NCBI GenBank assembly: GCA_958295665.1
Contig: OY282558.1
Coordinates: 314,808,092-314,872,091 of the forward strand
Length of the DNA stretch: 64,000 bases
From: Tipula vernalis
Taxonomy: Eukaryota > Arthropoda > Insecta > Diptera > Tipulidae
Direction of reading: 5' to 3'
The notes beneath the pieces are model-generated. The model ran no database searches, had not been told where the DNA came from, and saw only the letters and a program-made list of their open reading frames with translations. A program made the position numbers and the translations under genes. Numbering within the stretch: position 1 is the stretch's first letter; every line of letters begins with the position of its first letter. Positions 46,310 to 58,779 of the stretch are shown here, one piece after another.

Positions 46310-46604
46310 CTGTTCGTATTCGCGATAGTAACTTTCCGAATTAGGTCAATTTAAAATTAAATATTGTAAAATGTTTGATCTGAAAAGGTAGGTCTAAATA
46401 TAATTTAACAAACAAAATCCATTATAGGTAAGGCTTTTAATTTATGTTATGCTTTTGAACTGTATAAACTCTCCAATTGGATAGTTTGTATAGAACAAAG
46501 TAGCACAAGAAATCTAACTAAGATCTACCTTATTTGAAAAATGTATCAATATTCAATTGTAGATGAAAACTAAATTCGATAAGTTGCTATCGTGAACTCA
46601 ACAG
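46310..46604. repeat. diverged MITE with about 37-bp inverted ends
   Basis: 46310-46346 (CTGTTCGTATTCGCGATAGT..) and 46567-46604 are inverted copies at roughly 80% identity. The arm shares CTGT..TTC..CGATAG.. with the arms of the MITE at 27231-27470, so the two may be one family. Confidence 0.5.
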
Positions 46605-49162
46605 CGCCGTATAAAAAAACACACCATATTGGTAAACTAAATATAAATTGTTAAATGCTATAATAAACAAACAGAAACTTGTATATTGACGTATAACCAA
46701 TGGGGATACTAAAGCAAAAAATCAAGAATTATATATTCTGTCAAAATTACATCAAAAACAATACAACAAATTTTGTTTAACTGTTTAGAACCCAATGTAG
46801 AACACATAGGCGTAAGAGCTATAAAACATTAGGGAAATAAAAAACAAGTATTTTAGACTTTATTAGTTATTCCATTTATTATTTACTGTACTTACGAGTA
46901 TGTATACTGAAAGAAATAATTTCTTACTTTGCAACAAGTAAAACAAAATTGGTAAAATTAGCTTGTATTTTATTCTAATTTAACTTGTCTTTGAAATGTT
47001 AAATTGACAATAGCAATGTTAATACAACTAATATTATAAAGTAAAACCTCATTACAAGAGCAGATCCATAATTTTACTTTAAATTGCTAAATTTACAGCA
47101 TCAATTGTTAAATACGTTTTTAAATCGCAATAATATTTAGATTAAATTAGCTTGCTGTCCAAGCATATTTAACCTAAACACCAGGTTAAATATTAGTATT
47201 AACAATACAGGGTATCTGGTTATGATTTGTAACCTTTTATCTTCATTTTCTTATGCTCCTTAGCAGATTCAATAATAGAGCAGCAGCATTACTGTAATTA
47301 TATCAATAAATACGTTTATTTCACTTATACGTAATTTAAGCGCATTTTTCCTTAAACGCACGTTTTTCGAAATAATTTATTATCAAAAATTATAAATTTT
47401 TTACTAATTACAAGAGTTGGAATAGAAGGTGGCTTAACATAAGCGGACATAAACAGGCGAAAACAAATTATTTTCCAAACACTATACGTACGGACAGACG
47501 ATTTTTTTATAGAACATTGCTTAATCAAACACTCGGTTGATTATTAAAAAAATGATAACTTTAATATTGTATTAGGTATTTTAATGGCCAACTATTATAA
47601 AGCCTGTTTAAAAAATGTTAAATTTTTAGGTAATTACATTTATAAAAAACAAATAATTACAATCCAATCAGTAATATACTTTATCATGTAAAAAGAATTC
47701 AAAAATTCTTTCTCTAGCGGGAATTACAATTTACTAGAATGACAGAGATGCAACTCATACTAGAGTGAGTAGAGAGTAGTTTGTTTTTATTAAAAAGCCG
47801 CGATCTTTTCACGTTGTTCTGTTATCATGCCACACTAAATTTAATTAATAAACTTAAGGTCAACTTAGGTATATTTACCATTTTAATTTTAATTAAAGTG
47901 GCTATTTTAGTAAATTTTTGAAAATTTAATGTAGTTACATACCTATCTGATTTTCCCCACCACCAAACCTAATCGTCCCTAAAGGTACAGTATTAACGAT
48001 TAATTGTGTTTTTCTTCACTTCTGGTTGTTTTTAAATAAAGCTAAAATTGGCATACAGGTAACTTAAAAGTGATTTTGCGGACTTTAGCGAATTTACCGA
48101 AGTCGCTTTTTGTTGTACATAGCTATAGTCTCATAGTCTATAAAATTGACGCCTGAAATGCAAGTATATGTTTGTTATTTTTTGTAATGGCAAGGTAAAT
48201 GAAATTAAATTTTGTTTATTTTGATTATGTTTGATAATAGTTTTTAAATGCAAAATGACTGCAAAAGGCTATAATAGAATTCATTAAAAACGAAACAAAT
48301 ATAAAAAAGATTTTTGTGTTTCGAACTTGACCGTTGAAAAGTTGAGTGAGGCAGAAAATATGGAGTGGAAGAGGTAAGATAATATATATGTTAAATTACT
48401 TTAGCAATTAAGTAAAATTAGCGCAGTTTATAGTAAAATTTATAAACTCGGTTCTTTGTTCAATTCGGTTATTTTCGCAGCTAAGTTATATTAGCTCATT
48501 TTGGTGTAAAAATCCTTAATTCGGTTTTTTCTAACTTTTTGATCAGATGAAGGAGTTGTATAGTGATGAGTAAACGTGAATGTGCTTGCAATATAAAATT
48601 TGTGTAATACATTTTGTGTTATCGTAGCTGTGTATATTACATATTTTAATTGTATATATTAATTTTTTCGAAGGAATTAGGTAAGTTTGTTTTATTTTAA
48701 ATTATTTGTAAGTGCGTGTATTAATAAAAATATTAGTTTATATACAAATTGAAATTGCTTTCGTAAACGCATATGAAATGTTTGGTCCCGCCATCTTCAT
48801 TATAATTATTAACGATTTTGTTTTTTTTAAATTATTTGAAGTAATCTATATATATTATTTATATTTCATTTATGGATTATATTGTCAACTTTTAACGGCC
48901 CTTCTGTGTAATAATAATTAAATGTGAATTACAAAAAGTAATTTATATAATAAAAATTAGCAATACATAAGTGCGTAGTGGCCATATTTATTATAGTCGT
49001 ATGTAAATTACAAAACATATAATGTAAAAGTTTAATATTCACAATTCAATTAAACCGTTATACTATAGGAATGTCCAATCATAATTAGAAAGTGATTACA
49101 AATAATGCATAATATTAAAAAAGTGAAAAGTATTTAGTTTTTACAAATTATCTCGATTTTTC
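46605..49162. other. gene-free AT-rich DNA
   Basis: 2.5 kb without a supported gene. Only short chance frames (for example 48712-48921, hydrophobic, I/Y/F-rich). Confidence 0.5.
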
Positions 49163-49166
49163 TTTA

Positions 49167-49363
49167 ACACGTTGATTGCCATGTAACACACCCGTGGGTC
49201 ACGTTACCGATTTTTATCAAAACATTAATTTGTCAACATTAAACATTTGTGTTACCCTCGCAATTCCTGTAATATTTTGATGCTACCATACTTTCTTAAA
49301 ATGGCGAATATGAGTATTTGGTTTGAATTTAAATAATTTTTTTATACGGTGGCATTCAACGTG
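49167..49363. repeat. piggyBac-type MITE (TTAA on the left)
   Basis: The left end follows TTAA (49163-49166) and reads CACGTTGATTGCCATG. The right end read inward is CACGTTGAATGCCACC (49363 back to 49348), matching at 13 of 16. Terminal words like CACGTTGA.TGCC after TTAA are usual for piggyBac-derived MITEs. The right-hand TTAA has decayed to ATGA. Confidence 0.5.
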
Positions 49364-49367
49364 ATGA

Positions 49368-50167
49368 ACACCGTGATTAATGATTGACCATAATTTTTTC
49401 TCAAGTTTAATTTTTTTTATATTTCGAGTTCTTTATAAACCACAGTGCATAATTTGAAGTTCATAGAAAAATCATAGATTATTATTAATTTTTCTTAATC
49501 AACCAATAAGGTTAGACTGAGTTTTCCGTAAAAAAAAATTAATTACAAACACGGCAAGTAACATTGGAAAGCATATGGTTCTGATGTTTTTTTTTTTCAA
49601 TAAAAAAAATTTGTATTAACAAAAATTGAGATGATTTATAAAAATTAAAAAAATTTTCACATTCTTGAGAAGAAACATTGTTTTAATCAATTGTTAATTA
49701 TGATTGAACATTCGTACAATATAAAAGTGCAATTGAACTGTAAATATTAAAAGTTTATTTGAGCAATTTTGGTTATGTATAATTTTAATAATCTACAACA
49801 TTTTCAAATTATAAATTTACGTTTTATTAATAAATTTATGTTTTTTACCCAAAATTATTTGTTTAATCGTCGAGAAATAATTCAAATAAACGTAGTTTTA
49901 ACAGAAATTCATAATTAAATAATAAATTAACTTTTATTATGTGTGGGTAGCCAATATTTACTCGAGAAAGCCAATTTCTATAATTTCCCAAATATTTTAG
50001 TAAATTTACTGATTTTTTTGAATATAGTACATACATATTTATATATGTTACCACTATTTAGACTATTTGTATAATTCACTTAAATGGTAAAATCAGAGGA
50101 TTCTCGACATTTTATTAATACAAATAAATATAATTTATTATTTATTGTATATTTTATTGATCTTAAT
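49368..50167. other. no gene seen
   Basis: AT-rich spacer between two TTAA-type MITEs. Confidence 0.45.
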
Positions 50168-50171
50168 TTAA

Positions 50172-50412
50172 CCCTAAAGCCCTACATGGGGCAAAAGATG
50201 TTCAAATAAAAATTAGTAAACTAACGATTTCGTACTATAATAAACGTTTTTTACCGTTATGTTATGGAAATATATTTGTTGTGATTACAAAAAATACATT
50301 TCCAATTGCATAACGGTAAAAAATAACGGTTACTTTAGTTATAGAAGATATTTTTAGTTTAATTTTTATTTGAAATCTCTATGGATCACTGAGTGCTCCA
50401 TGTGCTTTAGGG
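50172..50412. repeat. piggyBac-type MITE with TTAA duplication and internal hairpin
   Basis: Flanked by TTAA on both sides (50168-50171, 50413-50416). It starts CCCTAAAGC and ends GCTTTAGGG, and the inverted match continues with ACATGG(G/A)GCA after a 3-base gap. Inside, TTTTTTACCGTTATG (about 50248-50262) pairs with CATAACGGTAAAAAA (about 50309-50323), giving a second, inner hairpin. 241 bp, no coding capacity. Confidence 0.78.
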
Positions 50413-50645
50413 TTAATAACATTTAAATAAATTATTTCTAGGCTTACCAGCATTATAGCAGAAAATTTCACCCAAACGGTAATTCAGAAATAATTTTATT
50501 TACCAGAACGATTCGGAACCCTTTCACAGCCACAAGACGAAAGCGTAAGTAAGTCCATTTGCAAATTTTATTTCAAGTTAAAAATTTAAGTTTTGTAAAT
50601 AAGTAATTTGTTTTAATTGTTTAGAGTTAGTCAAAATCCATACAA
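50413..50645. other. no gene seen; upstream of the six-exon pseudogene
   Basis: Short AT-rich stretch before the ATG at 50646. A GTAAGTAAG donor-like word lies at 50547, so an untranslated first exon is possible but unproven. Confidence 0.3.
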
Positions 50646-53600
50646 ATGGAACCAGAAACCAGGTTAAACGACACCGGTTCGCTATTTAAAAATACTTTAT
50701 TAGAATTAGCACAAACTTCAGATGATTATCAAGTGCAACGTATTGAGTTTAATGAAACAACCTTAGAAGAATTTGTTCCTCTAGAAGAAACTACCAACAC
50801 CATTGAATACTCGTCATCATTTGAAACAAATTTCATACCGAATGACTTCACCGAAATGTTTGAATTGTTGAAATCATCGGGGTTGGAAAAATTATATGAA
50901 AAATTTAAACGTAAGTCTAACAAATTTAATGCAATATATTGTTTTTAAAAATATTAAAATGTTATAGATTACGATTTAAATGTTAAAAGCTTAGAAGTTT
51001 TAAAAATAAATCAACTAAACTAACTTTTTGTTGCAACCGAGTTTGGAACGAGGGTCATATTTGAACATCATCTCCTGTTGTGGCAAAATAAACTCAATTT
51101 TGCACTTGTAGTAAAGGAGCCTTTAGAACAATCAACTAAATCAAAACTAGTTAACAACTACATTGAAAATCAAGCAAATTCAATGGTAAGCAAATATTTC
51201 AATGGTTTTATTACATCTAATATTACAAAGAAAGTAAACTGGTCAAGAGTTTGCAATTTCAGTTTCGATGTAACGGGGATCGATCGAAATAAATTTTTAA
51301 TTTTCGTCAGATTTAAACTGAAGTTCTAAATTCTTGAGAATTTCACCTTCTTTGTAAATAAGTATCTTTTGGCTATTATCCGGAGTAACCTAATGTTTCA
51401 AACATGTAATATTATTATTTTTTACAGTTTGTTAGAGAGATCCTTCGACCAACTGAAGCCGGAAAAGACATATTTAAGTATTTTAGCGATAATACTTACA
51501 TTGAAAATTTTTACCGTGAAAATTTATTCTCATTACTAGTCGATTATTATTTAATCACCAAGAACGTGAGGCCCTCTATTAAAGAAATTGGAATAATGGC
51601 AGCGGAAATCGTGGAATGCTTTCCTGGAGAAAATTTGGTAAAAATAAAAAAATATTTTGAAGATGCTTATACATACTTACATTATATAATGTAACCTGTA
51701 TTTTAACTACTCTTAGGACACATATTTCGTCCACCGAAGCCGATAACCGCCAATAGGCCTACTTTACAATAAATTTCATTACAAAATGAAGAAAATCAAC
51801 AAATTCTTGAAAAAAACATCAAAACAAATAATATCAACGTCAATAATTACTTTATCGCCGAAAGCAACCAAGACAGAAATGAGAGTCACAGTTATAGAAG
51901 AAAAAGCTAAGCCGTCCGACGATTTTCCAAAACTAAAAGCAGAGCTATTAAATTTACGAAGTCCAAGAGATTTGCTGTTGCAAAAATGGCAAACATCTTC
52001 TAACGACAGAATGAAGGAAATTGAACAAAATCAAGATTCTCCACTAACCGAAATTCAGGAATGGCCGCTGTATAAACACCCATTTGGTCCAGAACTAGTA
52101 AGTATTGAAATATTTTGTAAATTTCGTAAACTTTCTTAACAAAACAGTATTATTACAGATAAACATTGATTTTGCAACAATTTATCCGAACTGTGAGACT
52201 CTGTATTCCAGGTGGAATGAGTTTGCACAGATATTTCCCGTTGTAGTGGAGAGTAACGTAAAGAATGCCAGATACAAAATGAAATTCGTTGAAGCTTGCT
52301 GAACAAAAAATGAACTAAATTATGGTAAGCATATACGGATAATTATGTACCTATCCTGTAAAAGTAAACAGTCAGTTGAACTAATTTTACAGAAACCATC
52401 GAAACTGAATTACATACGTACCAATGCATTTTGTTGCACCTATGTATGTAGTTATGAACCAACATTTGTATATTATATAATTCAAATTATATAGTATACA
52501 TAATGTAACCAATGTTTCGATGTCTTTATTCCACCATTGCTCGGCAACTTATACAATACTAAAAAAGTAAATTGCAGTACAATTACCGTATGAAGTAAAG
52601 TTATCGGGCCGCGTGCATGACTTTATAATGGGCATGCATGTTATATGGTATACTACTCAGTATTCACTTATAAAATGTTTAGGATAGGGCAACTTGGAAG
52701 GGGAGGGGGGGGGGGGGGCAGGGGCTATGTATAATTCCCGAAAGGTATTGAAAAGAACGCTCTGCTTCATATTTGTTTCTAGTGGCATATATTTCAATTT
52801 TACGATATTCTTTATCTGCACAAAAAATTAAAGTTAGCATTTTTTATTCACCGTAAACTCGTGATTTAAAAAATATTTGTTTAAATTCAGAAATTGTCGA
52901 ATTAGCCCAACCTGTATGCATTATAATATAATTACAATATAATGTTGTAAAATGCCATATATTATATACATTGTATGTCCATTTCATATATGTAAATAGT
53001 CATATTGATCATCCAAAGGAAGAACATAGTACCTCGAGTTGTGGTCACAAATCGGAAAATTTTTGACGGAATTATGATCTTATCAAAAATTTCGTTTTAG
53101 AACATATTTTTATAATGAAAATACAAAAACTACTCATTTTCTGATAAATCTGCTTTAGAGTTGTCATGTTTTACCGTGGAATAGTGAATAATTAATATTG
53201 AGAACGATTCAAAGTAGCAAATCTTCTATTTTTGTTTTCTTGTATTTTTCTATTATTTCTAAGAAAATATGGAATTATCTAAAGTATTGAGCAAAATTTT
53301 GAAATTAAATTAGAGTTTTCATAGAACTCATAGCATAATAGAAGAAAAAGAAAATAGAAGATTTACGTTGGATCATAATTTTATAAGTGTATTGAAGATG
53401 TTTCACATATTTCACACTTTCCATTATTTATTGCAGATACTTGCAACATTGAAATATTTGACTGTCTAAGCGCCCTTTTACCGCCATCAACGAGTAACAC
53501 AAGTTCGAGAACAAAGAATTGTACATAGTATTCCATAAAAGATAGCCAGAATAGATTTCTGATCCAGGAAACATTGGGCCAAATGGAAATTGAGCTGAAT

Positions 53601-53906
53601 AACATCAGGAAAAAATGTCTCATAAATAAAACGCGCTTAAAGCCACTATTAATTTGTTTAGGAACGCCAACGGATCCGATATAATTCATTTTAATGATAG
53701 ACGGGTTTAAATATATATGTGGTAGCTTTTTAGAAGCTGTGGATATTCATTTTAAACTGATCCAAGTGTTTCAATTGGAATATCCTAACCCTTGTTTTAA
53801 TGTGTGGTTATTTATTCTATTATATTTTTATAAAATTAAAACAAAATTCGACAAAACGATACCGTCCGTTGTCACATTAATTACCAACTTAAAAAATAGA
53901 ACATGA
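50646..53906 (+). pseudogene. six-exon gene of a repeated insect family, with stops
   Basis: Exons inferred from splice signals and protein continuity: 50646-50910, 50968-51185, 51428-51637, 51717-52097, 52159-52324 and 53437-53906. All five introns have GT..AG ends, mostly GTAAGT-like donors. Product features: 'FTEMFELLKSSGLEKLYEKF' (SAM-like, exon 1), 'EFGTRVIFEHHLLLWQ' (exon 2), 'FVREILRPTEAGKDIFKYFS' (exon 3), 'LLYNKFHYKMKKI' (exon 4), 'INIDFATIYPNCETLYSRW' (exon 5), and a C-terminal 'EAVDIHFKLIQVFQLEYPNP' (exon 6). I know this layout from multicopy genes in insects and other animals, but no function. Exons 2, 4, 5 and 6 each have at least one in-frame stop, so it is decayed. Confidence 0.6.
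52705..52718 (+). repeat. 14-G run in a G-rich tract
   Basis: GGGG-A-G14-CA-GGGG at 52700-52724, inside the 1.1-kb last intron of the pseudogene. It stands out in very AT-rich DNA and could form a quadruplex. Confidence 0.8.
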
Positions 53907-54133
53907 AATGTGTTAGTTTTAATTTGTAAAAATGTTGTGGCTGATAAGTCATTCTTCCAAAATTTATTTAATATTTCATGAAGAGATTTATTTAATAAAT
54001 TTTATAGAATTATAATTTAATCTTTTAAAATTTTTATAATATTATATTAAAAGTATATGAATAATACCACAAATAAATATTTTGTTAAATAAATAATTTT
54101 TTGTTTTTATTTTTGAAGACTCACAATCACATG
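53907..54133. other. no gene seen
   Basis: AT-rich DNA before the third (TA)n array. Confidence 0.4.
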
Positions 54134-54325
<192 letters not shown>

Positions 54326-55259
54326 ATGCCCATGTTAATTCAACATTCATTTTGGGTTAATTTAACCACGCTAGCCTGCTGCTAATTTTGCTTAATAACT
54401 TCACTGTAGATTGCTAATTTTATTAGATTTCTAGTGTAGATTTATCCAAATATAAAATCAGACGCTGGTTAAAATAGCATATCGACATTGCAAATTTGGC
54501 TATTGTGCTCATCTCATTTTGCAATGCGCCTGAATCGTCAGACAGTCGAATTAGCGTAGTTCAACATAAAATTTCAGTTGATTTAACCAAGCAAATTTTA
54601 CTTTAAAGCATCACGGTGCATCGCTAAATCAATTATATTATTTTTGTATTCTTAACAAAATATAAAATCAGAACTTAGTTAAACTTGCATTGCATTTTAC
54701 CCATACTTTAAGTTAAATCAACTATACTAAACACATGCTAGTTATACTTAGCACTAGGTTAATATTGCCGTTATCCATTGTAAATTAAAACAACGTAAAC
54801 TTTACTTTCTAAATATTGTAAATTTTGCTTTACCGTAGGTGAGCTGAGATTGTACATAGTTATTGTGTCAATTTAGCCTTATTTTTTGATTAAATTCGCC
54901 CATATATTTGTTTCAGTGATATGTATTACATTTATAATTGCATAATAAACAGAATTTAGGTATTTATACCAAACAAATTTATTTAATTAAGTTATCAATA
55001 AAAAATATTTATTTTTATTAAAATAGTTACATTCCTTTAAATATGGTATAGTAAGCTTATTTAATTTACTTCTTACTAAAATACTTTTTTTAGCATAAAA
55101 AAATCTTATTCCAGTATATTTTTCGATAATAGCATTAAGAATTAATGGGTAATGTTGATGCTGCTTTAATTCGACAAAACTATAGGCATATTATAAACCC
55201 GATTTCGAACATTAATAATGATTTTATTTAAAATACTAGTTTTCAGGACTGATATTTCA
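54326..55259. other. no gene; weak internal duplication
   Basis: No coding signal. AAATATAAAATCAGA..(C/T)(T)GGTTAAA-type words occur at about 54449 and 54657, about 208 bases apart, suggesting a decayed tandem duplication. Confidence 0.4.
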
Positions 55260-57633
55260 TTAAAAATTGCTCATAATTCTAATTTCTGTTTCAACCAGTT
55301 TACAAATTTTTACTACATCGTCATTAGGAATTTTTAAGCCTCCACGATTTTTGAAAGTTATAAGGGATGAGTTTATCATGGCCACAGGGTTTTGGTTCAA
55401 ACTTAAAATGGAAATATTTTCCAGTGGTATACAATTTCCAGCACCAGAATCTCTTATTTGTGTGTGTACTAACAACCGTTTGAAGGCAGCTGAAAATTGC
55501 TTTACTGTTGGATTATTACTGTAACCTAATCTAGATCGAATACTACAAAAAAACAATTCTATATGATCTTGATTAAGTTTGTAGAATGGCAAAAACAAAA
55601 GTTCGTTGTTCCGTATATATTTTACATTTAAAATTTTAATCGTATTTAGGCAAAGCAAAATTCCAATGAATCCTGTTTTTCTATTAGAGCTAAAGATGGA
55701 AAGTTCGGTCCGTTGGATCGATTGTGTCCCTTTAAATTTTAATTGCGAATGTATTATTAAACTGCAATAGGAATATACGCTTCAAATTCTTTATAGTTTG
55801 ATTCACAAATCGGTTGTTTAAAACCATTGCGATAGAAATTATTTGAGTTTAAAATATCAAATATTTTATTAAAATGTTTGATGAAATTTACAGTGGGTTC
55901 ACAACCTTGAAAAACAAGAAGCTTTAGTGAACTTCTGCAAAACTCTAAAGCATCCGCGACAGAGTCACTTAGAGCTTGCGTAGCCAATCTCACGTTCATT
56001 TTGCTTTGGGCAAAATAAACATGGGCTGCTAGATGTAGCTTTTCTCCTTTTTGTAGCTTTAAAAGATTTTCCAAATAGGACCAATCAATGATACCGCCTT
56101 CCCCATCTATAAGTGGCCCTTTTTCTGCTTAACAATTTCGTAAATTTTTTAACATGTGACAAGGATCTGGAAAAATTAGCAAATTAATGGCTTCACCATT
56201 ATAATTATATTCAAAGCAGGGATTTAAATCAGGTAGGTTTATGTTACATCCAAGAAGATTTGCTGTTGAGAAGTTAGTTGCGCAACCATCGAAAGTTACA
56301 CCAATTAAACTAATACCTGTCTCGAATTAATCTTGAAGGCATATATATCAACCAATTTTATTATTGCTGGCTATTAATGGGTACGTCTAACAAATTTGTA
56401 AGCCTTGGGAGAATAGAAATTTAAATTAAGTACAAATACAAGTATATCATCATCATATTTCCGAGTTAATTGTTTACCTTTAGTTTTTTAATTGGCCTTT
56501 TTACGATCGAACTAATTGCAGCTGACAATCCTATTAATTTCACAAGTTCCTTATCTTGTAATAAATTTTTCGTAGCTAATTATTTTAAGGTTGATTGCAG
56601 AGACTTCACTTTATTTTTTGTCGTTTAACCGATTGATTTAGTGTAATATTCCGCGCTCTGGACTTTTTAAAAGCTGAACGGACTACATTAAGACTAGTGA
56701 TGAATGTTCTTCACTTGATGTTTTCAAACCTCTTTTTAATGTTATTCTAGGATAATATCGTTTTCGTCCTCATGATTGAGTTTGTTCGGTAGAAATGGAT
56801 TCTAAATTCTCATTAATGGTATCAAATCTGGTTCGTATACGTGATGTTATACTATTTTGCGATGATGCTTCTGATGGAATCTAAAATAAATTAATTATAA
56901 TAATCTAAGTGCAATCTACAAAGAATTTTCTTCATCGTTCTCTGCACTTACTTCTACTTCCGATCCATCCGATGTAACACTGCTTTGCGACGATATTAAT
57001 TGTTCCTTAATTATTAATATATTAAAATATTAGTATGTGAGAGCTATAAACTCATTTTTTGTTATTACCTTTCTACAAGTTTCTATGGCCTCAGTTTCAG
57101 GTATTAAGTCCGTTCTTTTTATCCCTTCTGATAATAATTTTGATTCGCTACTTCCGTGGGATAGTGACACTTGTTGTTCCTGAAACAAATATATTAAAAT
57201 AAATCTAATCGCCCTGAAGATGACATAAATAAACACGACACAAACCGCAAAAACCAAATTCATAAGTTAATTATTAACTCTGTAAAATTTATAAAAGGAA
57301 TAGCGTCTTTGACCAATATTATTCTGCCTTTTAATAGTCGCCTTTTATTAATAATAATGTCGCAATTTTTAAAATGTTCAGAACAAACTTTTGCGTCCTC
57401 TCCATGATGCGGTTTTTTTCTCACTACCTCAAGCCATTTGCTTTTTAATAGCTCATTTTTCGGGAAACTTAAAATAATTAAATAATTGCATAAAAATAAT
57501 ATTTTCTTATTATTTAAACCTGTTTCAATAAAATATTGTATGGTATTAAATCAAAGAGATGAAGTCAATATAGTAGAGTATTGTTAGTATTGTTATAAAA
57601 AAAACTTTTTTGTTTATTTGAAACGGCGCCAAT

Positions 57634-58779
57634 TTTTTTTTTTTTTTTTTTTTTGAAAATAATTCTGTTTTATTATTTCTTTTTTAATTACAATCTAGTC
57701 TAAGACTAATAAGCAATTTTATTCTAACTTAAATTACTACATTTTACTGAAATTTAAGGGTTCATCCATCGATGTACTCCTTAGTTTTGATATTTATGAT
57801 TTGATCGCGCTTTTGTCGTGCGCTAGATAAAGATTTATTATAACTGATTTACACTAACTCAAAAGGCTTTACTCTTTTGAGCCTTCTAACTAAATCCGCA
57901 TTATCCAGTAGCTGGTTGGCCTCTATGTTGACATGGTGAAGTAGCCGTTGTTCATGACTTCTAGCAAATTTCATAATTTCGGTTTTGATGAGTTCTATGC
58001 TTAGATCTTTGTGGATGTCGCTATTTCTGACAAACCATGGTGCGTTGACGATGCTTCTTAGCACTTTGTTTTGGAATCGTTGGATAATATCCATGTTGCT
58101 CTGCTTAGTACACCCCCACAGCTGTATACCATAAGTCCAAACAGGCTTCAATATTTGCTTATAAAGCAGAAGTTTATTAGGGATTGATAAATGAGAGTTT
58201 CTTCCCAGTAACCAATACATTTTTTTGTATTTTAATTCCAACTCGCCTCTTTTCTTTTTTACATGAGCTTTCCAGCGAAGTTTAGCGTCTAACGTCATAC
58301 CAAGATATTTGGCAGTGTTTGCATGTGGTATTTCTTGATTATTTAAATATACTGGTTTATGAACTAATCTCTTGTTCGTAAAGTCAACATGTACAGATTT
58401 AGTTTCATTTAGTTTTATGCGCCATTTTTTTGTCCAATTGTCTACTTGCTCTATGGCGTTTTGTAATTGCTCTGCTGTATCTGAGTTGTTGTCACCTACT
58501 GCCATGATAGCTGTGTCATCGGCGAAAGTGGCTATCATGTTGTTTTGTGGGATTGGGACATCTCGGGTGTATAGTAAATACAGAAGTGGCCCAAGTACAC
58601 TTCCTTGTGGAACTCCTGCTTTTATTCCCTTAAGCTCTGAATATTCATCTTCTTGCTTAAGCCTGAAATATCTTTCCGTTATATATGATTCCAGTATTAT
58701 GCTGTACTGTTTCGGTAGGATTAATTTGAGTTTGTAGATTAATCCTTCGTGCCAAACTTTATCAAAGGCCTGCGCTTTT
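57634..58779 (-). mobile_element. 5'-truncated jockey LINE with 10-bp target duplication
   Basis: Ends in a poly-A (T-run on the plus strand, 57634-57654) and is flanked by the exact duplication CGGCGCCAAT (57624-57633 and 58780-58789). The 5' end begins mid-RT, as usual for incomplete reverse transcription. It sits in the first intron of the THAP9-like pseudogene. Confidence 0.85.
57849..58778 (-). CDS. LINE ORF2 C-terminal half, open (310 codons)
   Basis: Continuous frame from the truncated 5' end to a stop at 57849. It begins 'AQAFDKVWHEGLIYKL' (RT block with the first catalytic Asp), then 'AGVPQGSVLGPLLYLLY' and 'MIATFADDTAIMAV', the FADD catalytic box (about 58535-58495). Next come the RT thumb 'DNWTKKWRIKLNETKS' and a C-terminal region 'LLLYKQILKPVWTYGIQLWG' and 'KVLRSIVNAPWFVRN'. 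This matches jockey-clade ORF2. No internal stop, so the insertion is fairly recent. It lacks endonuclease and RT fingers and has no start codon of its own; the first ATG-led part begins at 58538. Confidence 0.85.
   Translation of the reverse strand, partial: KAQAFDKVWHEGLIYKLKLILPKQYSIILESYITERYFRLKQEDEYSELKGIKAGVPQGSVLGPLLYLLYTRDVPIPQNNMIATFADDTAIMAVGDNNSDTAEQLQNAIEQVDNWTKKWRIKLNETKSVHVDFTNKRLVHKPVYLNNQEIPHANTAKYLGMTLDAKLRWKAHVKKKRGELELKYKKMYWLLGRNSHLSIPNKLLLYKQILKPVWTYGIQLWGCTKQSNMDIIQRFQNKVLRSIVNAPWFVRNSDIHKDLSIELIKTEIMKFARSHEQRLLHHVNIEANQLLDNADLVRRLKRVKPFELV

Noticed and set aside
53381..53689. 102-codon minus-strand frame as a membrane protein
   Set aside because: It is the reverse shadow of the last exon of the plus-strand pseudogene, whose family motifs read on the plus strand.
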